Shown here: piece by piece, positions 1-9,888 of the stretch | How the letters are laid out: every line of letters starts with the position of its first letter | Numbering within the stretch: position 1 is the stretch's first letter | Assembly: GCA_963777855.1 (NCBI GenBank) | Contig: CAVZRW010000005.1 | Span: 62,001-126,000, forward strand | Reading direction: 5' to 3' | DNA: 64,000 bases | From: Prado023 sp963777855 | Lineage (GTDB): Bacteria > Actinomycetota > Actinomycetes > S36-B12 > CAIYMF01 | Notes under the pieces: generated by a model | The model's input: the letters and a program-made list of their open reading frames with translations, nothing else | Databases searched by the model: none | Told to the model about the DNA's origin: nothing | Made by a program: the position numbers and the translations under genes

Positions 1-849
1 CCCTGCGCCACCGTGTCGGACTGCACGTCGCCGTCGTAGTTCTTGCACGCCCAGACGTAGCCGCCCTCCCACTTCATCGCCGCGGCGACCATGTCGTCGA
101 TCAGGCGGTGCTCGTAGGTGATGCCCGGCGGCCGCGAACTGGTCGGCGAACTCGGCCTCGAACACCTCGGCGAACAGGTCCTTGAACCGGCCGTCGTAGG
201 CCTTGAGGATCGTGTTCTTCGTCGACAGGTACACCGGCACGCCGCGGTCGAGGCCGTAGCGCATCGAGGCGCGGGCGAAGTCGCGGATCGACTCGTCGAG
301 GTTGTACATGGCCATCGCCACGCCGCCGCCGGGGAAGTCGTAGACGTCGAGCTCGATCGGATCGGAGCCGTCGGCCGGGGTGAAGGTCAGCGTCAGCGCA
401 CCGGCGCCCGGGACCACGAGGTCGGTGGCGCGGTACTGGTCGCCGAAGGCGTGGCGGCCGATGATGATCGGCTTGGTCCAGCCCGGCACCAGTCGCGGGA
501 TGTTGGAGATGACGATCGGCTCGCGGAAGATCACGCCGCCGAGGATGTTGCGGATGGTCCCGTTCGGGGACTTCCACATCTTCTTCAGGCCGAACTCCTC
601 GACGCGCGCCTCGTCCGGGGTGATCGTCGCGCACTTGACCGCCACGCCGTACTTCTGGGTCGCGTGCGCGGAGTCGATGGTCACCTGGTCGTCGGTCGCG
701 TCCCGGTTCTCGATGGACAGGTCGAAGTACTTCAGGTCCACGTCGAGGTAGGGCAGGATCAGCTGCTCCTTGATGAACGCCCAGATGATGCGCGTCATCT
801 CGTCGCCGTCCATCTCGACGATCGGGTTGACGACCTTGATCTTTGCCAC
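1..849 (-). CDS. icd: NADP-dependent isocitrate dehydrogenase, partial at window edge, one frameshift
   Basis: Oxidative decarboxylation of isocitrate to 2-oxoglutarate in the TCA cycle, cytosolic. The product matches the homodimeric, eukaryote-like IDH family. SPNGTIRN lies at residues 94-101 and arginines at 100, 109 and 132 fall at the isocitrate-binding positions of human IDH1. The GTG start at 849 has AGGAG just upstream and a TATCCT box at 874-879. The C-terminal part lies outside the window. At 124-126 a CCC run appears to hold one extra base: the frame breaks after the conserved AAAG and resumes one base later as ITYEHRLIDDM. This is probably a sequence error rather than a real lesion. 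Confidence 0.93.
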   Translation of the reverse strand, partial: MAKIKVVNPIVEMDGDEMTRIIWAFIKEQLILPYLDVDLKYFDLSIENRDATDDQVTIDSAHATQKYGVAVKCATITPDEARVEEFGLKKMWKSPNGTIRNILGGVIFREPIVISNIPRLVPGWTKPIIIGRHAFGDQYRATDLVVPGAGALTLTFTPADGSDPIELDVYDFPGGGVAMAMYNLDESIRDFARASMRYGLDRGVPVYLSTKNTILKAYDGRFKDLFAEVFEAEFADQFAAAGHHLRAPPDRRHGRRGDEVGGRLRLGVQELRRRRAVRHGGAG

Positions 850-1019
850 GGCTGGCTCCTCTCTCCGCAGCGAAGGATAGTCGCTGGCTGGGAGGCGGCC
901 CCTGCGAGTGGGCCCCGGGCGTAAGCGGGGCACATGCGGAGGCTAAGGCGGCCCTGCCGATCGTGCCGGCCCACCACCCGATCGAGTGAACGGTGTGTCG
1001 TGGGCCCAGCGCGGGTTGG

Positions 1020-1025
1020 TAGCCT
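1020..1025 (+). promoter_or_regulatory. Putative -10 box (TAGCCT) of a leaderless promoter
   Basis: TAGCCT fits the actinobacterial TANNNT consensus and ends 7 nt before the ATG at 1033, which has no Shine-Dalgarno sequence. No clear -35 is visible. Confidence 0.5.
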
Positions 1026-1032
1026 CCCCAAC

Positions 1033-1650
1033 ATGAACACCACCAAGAACGGAATGCGCTCGGTGCTCGCCGCTGCTGCTGCGGGTGCCCTCGTCATCGG
1101 GTCGGCCACCGGCGCGATGGCCACCGGCAAGCCGGACCACGGTCGCCATGTCGCCAAGGGCCAGGCCGCGTACCTGCAGCTGACCAAGGTCGATATCCAC
1201 CGCCACAGCCCCATCAACGTCAACGCCGCTGCGGTGACCCGCGACCTCAAGGTGCGCGCCACCGTTCGCGACACCGACAAGGTGAACAACCCCACCTCGG
1301 TCACCGTGGTGCTGGCCAGCTACGACAAGCGCAAGGGCGCGGTCACCACTGCGGCCACCCCGATCACTGTGAACCTGGACCTCAAGCGCACCAAGCACAA
1401 GGCCAAGGACTACGTCGGCACCGTCAAGGCCGCTGACCTCAAGACCGCGGTCAACGCAGCCAACCTGGCCGTCGGAGCGAAGATCCTGCTCTGCGTCCAG
1501 AGCGCGGACCTGACCGCGACCGCCGGCACGGTGCGTGCGGATGCCAAGCAGGTGACCAAGAAGGAGAACGGCGGCGACTGCGTGCGCATCGTCAATGTCG
1601 TGCCTTCCCAGACCAAGACGAAGACCGACGACCCCAAGCCGGCTGCCTGA
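1033..1650 (+). CDS. Small secreted protein of unknown function
   Basis: The 205-residue product starts with a textbook Sec signal peptide: a short basic N-terminus (MNTTKNGMR), an Ala/Val/Gly-rich hydrophobic stretch to about residue 29, and a likely AMA cleavage site near residue 31. The mature part is Lys/Thr/Val/Asp-rich with alternating polar and beta-branched residues, suggesting a beta-sandwich, and has two cysteines that could form a disulphide. No recognised domain or catalytic motif is visible. Upstream in-frame codons exist, but the ATG at 1033 is supported by the signal peptide and by a TANNNT box 7 nt before it. The gene stands alone between icd (divergent) and an MFS transporter (convergent). 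Function not assigned. Confidence 0.75.
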   Translation: MNTTKNGMRSVLAAAAAGALVIGSATGAMATGKPDHGRHVAKGQAAYLQLTKVDIHRHSPINVNAAAVTRDLKVRATVRDTDKVNNPTSVTVVLASYDKRKGAVTTAATPITVNLDLKRTKHKAKDYVGTVKAADLKTAVNAANLAVGAKILLCVQSADLTATAGTVRADAKQVTKKENGGDCVRIVNVVPSQTKTKTDDPKPAA

Positions 1651-1671
1651 GCAGGCGGCCCCGGTGATCCG

Positions 1672-1685
1672 GGACTGATCAGTCC
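1672..1685. terminator. Perfect 14-bp palindrome at convergent gene ends
   Basis: GGACTGATCAGTCC is a perfect palindrome overlapping the stop codon of the MFS gene and following the secreted-protein stop. It lies just after another short CCCGG/CCGGG hairpin. It may act as a bidirectional terminator; there is no T-run. Confidence 0.3.
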
Positions 1686-2884
1686 GATGGGGCTGGGCGC
1701 GAGAGCAACACCGCGCCCAGCCCCATCGCCATGAGCAGCGGGACCACGAGGAACGCGGTACCGACCCCGACGACCCCGGCCACGGCGCCGAGGCCGAACG
1801 GGGCGACGCCGATCGCCACGCCGACGAAGGGCATCGCCAGGGCCAGGGCGCGATCCGGGTTCTGCGGCAGCAGCAGGACGGCGCGATCGAGCAGCAGCGG
1901 GTAGAGGACCGAGAGCCCGAGGCCCGTGACGAACATGCCGACGAAGGCCAGCGGGACCGATCCGGCGCGCCAGAAGCCCGCGAACCCCAACAGCGCCAGG
2001 GCCCAGCCCCCGATCAGCAGCGTGTGGGCCGGCACCCGCAGGGCCAGCCGCGCCCCCAGCGTGCGGCCCACGGCCACGCCCGCCACCGGGGCGCTCATCG
2101 CCGCGGTGATCGTGCCGGCCGGGGCTCCGGTGTTCTGCGCCAGCAGCGTGGCCCCCCAGTAGTTCACGGCGAACTCCACGCCCGCTGCGGCCGCCACCGC
2201 CAGCATCACCACCCACAGGATCGGCGGGACAGGCGCCCGGAGCGGTGCCTGCGACGGCGCGCCGGCCGGGGCAGCCGCACGTTCGGCGCGCTCCCGCGCC
2301 TGCCCGGCCGGCTCGTCGACGCCGGCCGAGCGCAGCGCGCTGCGCGTGACCGGGACCATGACCAGGCACAGCGGGACCGCCACGGCCAGGCCCCATCGCC
2401 ACCCCGCACCGACCGTCAGGAAGGCGCCCATGAGCAGGGGCGCGAACAGCCCCACCCACGCAGCGGCGGCGTTGGCCTCGGTGAGCACCGTCGGGGCCAC
2501 CTCGGGATGCACCTCGGCAAGGGTCGCGTTGGCTGAGATCGCCGCGACCGAGCCGGAGCACCCCGCGAGGAAGGCGCCGACCAGGGAGACCGCCAGGACG
2601 GGTGCGGCCAGGATGAGCAGCACCCCGAGGGCCATCACCAGCATGCAGCGGCCGATCGTGCCCGCGCGACCGTACCGGCGCAGTGCGGGCGTGGCCACCG
2701 CCCCGGAGGTGAGCAGGGCAGCGGCCATCGCCGTGCCGTGCAGGGAGGCCGCCTGGGCCGAGACGCTGAGGTCGTCGGCGATCAGCGGGGTGGCTGGGCC
2801 CACGCTGTACACGAAGAAGGCCGAGACCCCGTTGACGGCGTACATGGCCCACGTGAGCGCAGTACGCGTGAGTCGGCTCGGCAC
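1679..2884 (-). CDS. Major facilitator superfamily transporter
   Basis: A 401-residue polytopic inner-membrane protein with about 12 hydrophobic segments in two halves. They are separated by a charged Arg/Glu/Ala-rich cytoplasmic loop around residues 205-235, the classic 6+6 MFS layout. An Arg-rich short loop between TM2 and TM3 (RRYGRAGTIGR) corresponds to the MFS loop 2-3 signature. It probably exports or imports a small solute by proton coupling; the substrate cannot be inferred. The GTG start at 2884 has no Shine-Dalgarno but a TACCCT box sits 6 nt upstream. It appears monocistronic. Confidence 0.85.
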   Translation of the reverse strand: MPSRLTRTALTWAMYAVNGVSAFFVYSVGPATPLIADDLSVSAQAASLHGTAMAAALLTSGAVATPALRRYGRAGTIGRCMLVMALGVLLILAAPVLAVSLVGAFLAGCSGSVAAISANATLAEVHPEVAPTVLTEANAAAAWVGLFAPLLMGAFLTVGAGWRWGLAVAVPLCLVMVPVTRSALRSAGVDEPAGQARERAERAAAPAGAPSQAPLRAPVPPILWVVMLAVAAAAGVEFAVNYWGATLLAQNTGAPAGTITAAMSAPVAGVAVGRTLGARLALRVPAHTLLIGGWALALLGFAGFWRAGSVPLAFVGMFVTGLGLSVLYPLLLDRAVLLLPQNPDRALALAMPFVGVAIGVAPFGLGAVAGVVGVGTAFLVVPLLMAMGLGAVLLSRPAPSD

Positions 2885-2890
2885 CCGGTC

Positions 2891-2896
2891 AGGGTA
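2891..2896 (-). promoter_or_regulatory. Putative -10 box (TACCCT) of a leaderless promoter
   Basis: On the minus strand TACCCT ends 6 nt before the GTG start of the MFS gene, in the short gap after the next gene. Confidence 0.5.
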
Positions 2897-2921
2897 CGGG
2901 CCGCACCGAACGGCCCAGCGG

Positions 2922-4253
2922 TCAGGCGGCGGGGTGGCCAGGCGGTGGGACGGGGGCCTTGTGGGTGCGCGGATCTCGCCCCGGCGGGCGGGTCAGCCCC
3001 TGTGCGGCGGATGCGCGGGTGAGGCGGTCGCGCACCGCCTCGGCCAACGCCCCGGAGCCCGCCTCCGGAGGCACGGCGACGACGTCCGTGAGGCCCAGCT
3101 CGTCGGCCCGGCGAAGGGCGCGGTAGACCTCGCGCGCGTACTGCCCCGCGCTGTCGGCAGCCAGCAGCCTGACCCAGCCGGTGGGCGTGGGCACGTCGGT
3201 CTCGGCGATCAGGCCGACCGCGCTGCCCTCGGTGAGCTCCCCGTCGGCGGCCAGGTCGACCGCCGCGACGAGCCGGACGCGCGCAGCGGGGGCGTAGTGC
3301 GACTCGAGCGTCCCCGGCACCCGCGGGAGCTGGTGCGTCGCCCCACCGGCGCGCGGCGCCGCTGCCGAGGTGGCGTCGTGGGGTTCGGCCCCGGCCGCGG
3401 AGGTGGCGTCGTGAAGCTCGGGCCCCGCTGTAGGGGTCGCGTCGCGGGGTACGGGCCCGGGACCTCCGGACGTGAATCGGGACGCCGGGCCAGACCCTCC
3501 AGCGCCGGGCCGAGCACTCGCTGCCGCCGTGGCACCCAGGCCCGAGGTGCGGGACCCGGCCGCCGGCGTGGCGTCCGCCCGGTCCAGCACAGCATCCACC
3601 TGCGCCTGGCTGATCGCCCCCAGGCGCAGGACGCGCGCCGGGCTCGACGTGCAGTCCACGATCGTGGACTCGACGCCCACCTCGCAGCGCCCCCCGTCGA
3701 CGACGAGATCCCGGGTCGGATCCAGGCGGTCCCCGACCTCCGCGACCACGTCCGCCGCGCGGGTCGGGCTGACCCGGCCGAAGCGGTTCGCGCTGGGGGC
3801 GGCCACACCACGCGCGGGATCCCCGGTGAGCGCCACCAGGGCCCCGATGCAGGCCAGGGCCACCGGATGGTTCGGGCAGCGCAGGGCGACCGTCGACTGG
3901 CCGCCGGTGAGGTGGTCCCCGGCACGCTCGCTGCGGGCCACGATCACCGTGAGCGGGCCCGGCCAGAAGGCCTCGGCGAGCGCCTGGGCGGCGGAGTTCG
4001 GCGCGGCGGCCCAGCCCTCAAGTGCCGCAGCCGCCTGGACATGGACGATCAGCGGGTGGTCGGCGGGCCTGCCCTTGGCCCGGTACACCCGCGCCACCGC
4101 TGCCGGGTCCTGGGCGTCGGCAGCCAACCCGTAGACCGTCTCGGTCGGCAGGCCCACGATGCCCCCAGCCGACCAGGCACGAGCCGCGGCCCGGGCCACC
4201 TCGGCGTCGGGCTCACCCCACGGGGTCAGTCCGGGCAGCACGGGAATGAGCAC
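2922..4253 (-). CDS. L-threonylcarbamoyladenylate synthase (Sua5/YrdC family)
   Basis: Makes threonylcarbamoyl-AMP from threonine, bicarbonate and ATP, the first step of t6A modification at tRNA position 37. The YrdC core occupies roughly residues 15-215: GLPTETVYGLAADA, the KGRP..HPL phosphate-binding segment and the APSANRFG motif are all present. A C-terminal Sua5 domain starts near PGTLESHYAP, so this is the long Sua5 form. Between the domains is an unusual low-complexity linker of about 80 residues built on tandem 11-residue repeats. The GTG start at 4253 is supported by TAGAAT 6 nt upstream; no Shine-Dalgarno is seen. In many actinobacteria the family member is shorter and lacks this linker. 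Confidence 0.9.
   Translation of the reverse strand: MLIPVLPGLTPWGEPDAEVARAAARAWSAGGIVGLPTETVYGLAADAQDPAAVARVYRAKGRPADHPLIVHVQAAAALEGWAAAPNSAAQALAEAFWPGPLTVIVARSERAGDHLTGGQSTVALRCPNHPVALACIGALVALTGDPARGVAAPSANRFGRVSPTRAADVVAEVGDRLDPTRDLVVDGGRCEVGVESTIVDCTSSPARVLRLGAISQAQVDAVLDRADATPAAGSRTSGLGATAAASARPGAGGSGPASRFTSGGPGPVPRDATPTAGPELHDATSAAGAEPHDATSAAAPRAGGATHQLPRVPGTLESHYAPAARVRLVAAVDLAADGELTEGSAVGLIAETDVPTPTGWVRLLAADSAGQYAREVYRALRRADELGLTDVVAVPPEAGSGALAEAVRDRLTRASAAQGLTRPPGRDPRTHKAPVPPPGHPAA
3367..3465 (-). repeat. 33-bp tandem repeat in the Sua5 inter-domain linker
   Basis: A motif close to GAGGTGGCGTCGTG recurs at 3367, 3400 and (degenerate) 3433, an exact 33-bp period. In the protein it gives repeated DATSAAG-like 11-residue units, so length changes stay in frame. 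Confidence 0.7.
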
Positions 4254-4259
4254 CGGCTG

Positions 4260-4265
4260 ATTCTA
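4260..4265 (-). promoter_or_regulatory. Putative -10 box (TAGAAT) of a leaderless promoter
   Basis: TAGAAT on the minus strand ends 6 nt before the GTG of the threonylcarbamoyl-AMP synthase gene. It is a near-consensus sigma-70-type -10 in an otherwise GC-rich stretch. Confidence 0.55.
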
Positions 4266-4437
4266 CGAGGGCCCCACCGGTGCACCGGGCGGTCACGGCT
4301 CGGGGACATGACCAGCTGCGCGACGATGAGGCGCCCGGCGGCCGGCCCGATGGCGGGCCAACCGGCACGGGCCCGGGGCAACGGGAACGGGCAACGGGCA
4401 ACCGCCGCGAACGGTGCACACGGAATCGGCCCGAGGC

Positions 4438-4566
4438 ACGCCACACGCTCCGGTTACACCACGCGGCTCCGAATACGCGACCCGCTCGAACACGCCACCC
4501 GTTCGGGGCACGCCACCCGGCATCTTCCACACCAACCCGGCGCCGGGTACGCCACCCGCTCGGGCG
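4438..4566. repeat. Degenerate 17-19 bp tandem repeats in intergenic DNA
   Basis: The 466-bp gap between the synthase and secA holds no convincing gene. Inside it, about six copies of a unit like ACGCCACCCGCTCGG start at 4438, 4456, 4475, 4492, 4510 and 4549, with one copy extended. Open frames across it on both strands are repetitive, have no family resemblance and look non-coding. Confidence 0.5.
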
Positions 4567-4669
4567 CATGGCGGAGCCGGACCGGGGGCCTCACCGGCCT
4601 CCGCATACCTGCGCCTGAGGAACTGGCTTCCGGGGCCCACCCGGGCCGGCTCAGGTCTTGGATCGTCGC

Positions 4670-4705
4670 CCATCCGGGCGGCCTTGACCGGCGCCGCCCG
4701 GATGG
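4670..4705 (-). terminator. Strong hairpin downstream of secA
   Basis: A 13-bp perfect inverted repeat (CCATCCGGGCGGC and its complement) with a 10-nt loop lies 16 bp after the secA stop. There is no T-run, which is common for high-GC actinobacterial terminators. Confidence 0.65.
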
Positions 4706-4720
4706 ACCATGCGGGTTGCG

Positions 4721-7717
<2,997 letters not shown>

Positions 7718-7843
7718 TCGGGGCACCTCTCGGGTCTCGGTAACGGTCTGCGGTGCCCATGCGCGCGCGCAGGACACTGATCGACCCATCGTAGTCGCCC
7801 CCGGTTGACGGGGGCCCGGTCGCCATCGCGAGCCGTGCGCGGC

Positions 7844-8512
7844 TCAGCTGGCGAGGTCGACCAGGCCCCGGCGCGCGGCCGTGGCCACCGCGTCGGTGCG
7901 GTTGGCCACCCCGAGCTTGCGCATCAGGGAGTGGGCGTGGTTGCGCACGGTGTGCTCGCTGATGCCCAGGCCCGCGGCGATGGAGGCGTTGGTCGCCCCG
8001 GTGGCCATGCCGCGCAGGACGTCGCGCTCCCGGGGGGTCAGCTCGGCTTCGCGCTGGCCGGCGGCATCGGCGATCAGCTCGGCGCGAAGCAGGCCCGCCA
8101 GCGGGGCCGCCACCCAGTTCTGGCCGCGCAGGGCGGCGTCCACCGCGGCGCACAGCTCGTCGGGGGTGCTGCGCCGGTGGACCAGGGCGCGCACCCCGCT
8201 CTCCATCGCCTGCAGCAGGCCCACGGGCCGGCCCGACCCGACCGAGACGACCACGCAGACCCCCGGTACCTCCGCCAGCAGCGCTGCCACCGTGTCGGCC
8301 GCGTAGGGCCGCGAGCCCAGCCGCGCGTCGAGCAGGACCACGTCGGCCCCGATGGCGAGCACCCTCGCGACGAGCCCGGCGGCCCACGCGTCGGTCAGCG
8401 TCACCTCGTAGCCCGCCCCCCGCAGGACGTGCTCAGCACCGACCGCGTACACAGGCTCGGTGTCAGCGATCAGGACGTGTGCGGGCGCCCCCCGCCCGCT
8501 AGGCGTCGTCAC
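7844..8512 (-). CDS. LuxR/NarL-type response regulator with incomplete receiver
   Basis: The 222-residue product has an N-terminal CheY-like receiver (about residues 10-130) and a C-terminal LuxR helix-turn-helix (TPRERDVLRGMATGATNASI onward, about 155-215). The receiver keeps the phosphoacceptor position (LLDARLG, Asp62) but the acidic pocket has a single Asp (IADTEP) instead of a pair. The usual conserved lysine is also missing (LVHRRST). Phosphorylation may therefore be weak or replaced by another signal. No histidine kinase is adjacent. It overlaps the end of hpf by 14 bp, which suggests cotranscription, and precedes secA. It is not part of the standard mtr-lpqB-comF-hpf-secA order. Targets unknown. 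Confidence 0.85.
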   Translation of the reverse strand: MTTPSGRGAPAHVLIADTEPVYAVGAEHVLRGAGYEVTLTDAWAAGLVARVLAIGADVVLLDARLGSRPYAADTVAALLAEVPGVCVVVSVGSGRPVGLLQAMESGVRALVHRRSTPDELCAAVDAALRGQNWVAAPLAGLLRAELIADAAGQREAELTPRERDVLRGMATGATNASIAAGLGISEHTVRNHAHSLMRKLGVANRTDAVATAARRGLVDLAS

Positions 8513-9104
8513 CGCCCTCGAGGCGCAGCAGGCCGTAGTTGAACCCGCGGCGGCGGTAGACCACGGCGGGGCAGCCGGTGTCCAGCTCGCGGAACAGGTA
8601 GAAGTCGTGGCCGACGAGCTCCATGGCCTCCACGGCCTGGGCGACGGTCATCGGTGCGGCGACGTGCTCCTTGAGGCGCACGACGATGGGACCCTCCTCC
8701 CACACGGTGCCGTCGGCGTCGACCTCCTCCTCGACGGCCGCCGGGGCCGGCTCGAGCAGGGGCAGCTCGGCGGCCGGGACGACGACCAGCTTCTCGACCC
8801 GGCGGCGGCTGCGCTTGTCCGAGGCGCGGCGCAGCTGCTCCTCCAGGCGGGCCAGGGCCACGTCGGTGGCGGCGTACTTGTCCTGGGCGTGCGCCTCCGC
8901 CCGGATCACCGGGCCGGTTCCCCGGCAGGTGAGCTCCACCTCGAACGCGCGGTCGGACTGGCGCGGATTCGGCTCGAAGGACACCTCGACGTCGATATGG
9001 CTGATGGGAAGCCCGAACCTGTCGGCCTTCCCGAGCTTGCCCGTCACGTGCTCGCGGAACCGATCGGACACATCCACATGACGACCCCTGACGACGATGT
9101 CCAC
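8499..9104 (-). CDS. hpf: Ribosome hibernation promoting factor, long form
   Basis: Binds the 30S subunit in stationary phase or stress and drives 100S ribosome dimers. The 201-residue product has the N-terminal beta-alpha-beta-beta-beta-alpha S30AE domain (DIVVRGRHVDVSDRFREHV at the start) and the C-terminal long-HPF dimerisation domain (near EAMELVGHDFYLFRELDTG). The GTG at 9104 fits the family start and has GGAGG 4 nt upstream. Upstream in-frame GTG codons (to 9185) are possible but less family-like. It follows comF and overlaps the downstream response-regulator gene. Confidence 0.93.
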   Translation of the reverse strand: MDIVVRGRHVDVSDRFREHVTGKLGKADRFGLPISHIDVEVSFEPNPRQSDRAFEVELTCRGTGPVIRAEAHAQDKYAATDVALARLEEQLRRASDKRSRRRVEKLVVVPAAELPLLEPAPAAVEEEVDADGTVWEEGPIVVRLKEHVAAPMTVAQAVEAMELVGHDFYLFRELDTGCPAVVYRRRGFNYGLLRLEGGDDA

Positions 9105-9192
9105 GTGACCTCCGTAGGTAGCCGGCGCGGCCAGCGCGCCGGACTGTGAGTGGGGCTGCTGCGCGATCTCCACGCTAGTCCGCACCGGGGGT

Positions 9193-9888
9193 TTACGCGA
9201 GGTGCGCCCACCCTGCCGCCCAGGTCAACGTGGCGGCGGCGACGGGGCGGTCGTCGACCGCCCCCAGTGCCCGCACCGCCTCGGCCAGGGTGGCGCCCGT
9301 GGTGGTGACGTCGTCGCAGACGACCAGTGCACCATCGGGCACCCAGAGTCCGGCCAGCGTGCCGGCCACGTTGCTGCGGCGCTCCCGGGCCCCGAGGCCC
9401 ACCTGGTCGCGGGAGGGCCCGACATGGCGCAGCGCGGCGCAGCGGTGCGCGGGGACGCCCCGCCTGCGCAGCACGCGCGCCGCCCGGGCGCACAGGGCGG
9501 CCACGTGGTCGGACCCGCGCTGGCGGCGGGCCGCGCGGCGGGCGGGCACCGGGACCAGCCAGACGGGGATTCCGGGCCGGACCCCGGCGTCGGCCAGCAC
9601 CTGCTGCACGGAGCCGGCCAGCAGCTCCCCGAGGGGACGGGCCAGCCGATGCTGACCGCGCTCCTTGAGGGCGACGACCCCCCGGCCGACCGCACCGCCA
9701 TGCAGGGCAGCGGCCCGGCAGGGGAACGGCGCCGGGACGGCCAGCGGTACACCGGGCGAAGCACCCGCGCACCGCGCGCACCAGGCCCGGCCCTGCTCCC
9801 CGCAGCCGGCGCACTCCTGGGGGACCACGAGGTCCAGCGCGAGGGCCGCGCCCGCGCGTGCGCGCGCCGGCCAGGGCCCGATGCTCAT
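9193..9888 (-). CDS. comF: ComF-family phosphoribosyltransferase-like protein
   Basis: Cytosolic protein of the ComF family, linked to DNA uptake in competent bacteria; its role in actinobacteria is not settled. The 231-residue product has an N-terminal four-cysteine zinc-binding site (Cys26, 29, 37, 40) and a C-terminal phosphoribosyltransferase fold with the PRPP loop VVCDDVTTTGAT. The ATG at 9888 overlaps the lpqB stop as ATGA, so translation is likely coupled. A longer reading from 9930 would run into lpqB and is less likely. Confidence 0.88.
   Translation of the reverse strand: MSIGPWPARARAGAALALDLVVPQECAGCGEQGRAWCARCAGASPGVPLAVPAPFPCRAAALHGGAVGRGVVALKERGQHRLARPLGELLAGSVQQVLADAGVRPGIPVWLVPVPARRAARRQRGSDHVAALCARAARVLRRRGVPAHRCAALRHVGPSRDQVGLGARERRSNVAGTLAGLWVPDGALVVCDDVTTTGATLAEAVRALGAVDDRPVAAATLTWAAGWAHLA

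Noticed and set aside
4213..4569. Small minus-strand gene upstream of the Sua5-type gene
   Set aside because: Arg/Trp-rich repetitive reading across the degenerate tandem repeats; no start signal or homology pattern.
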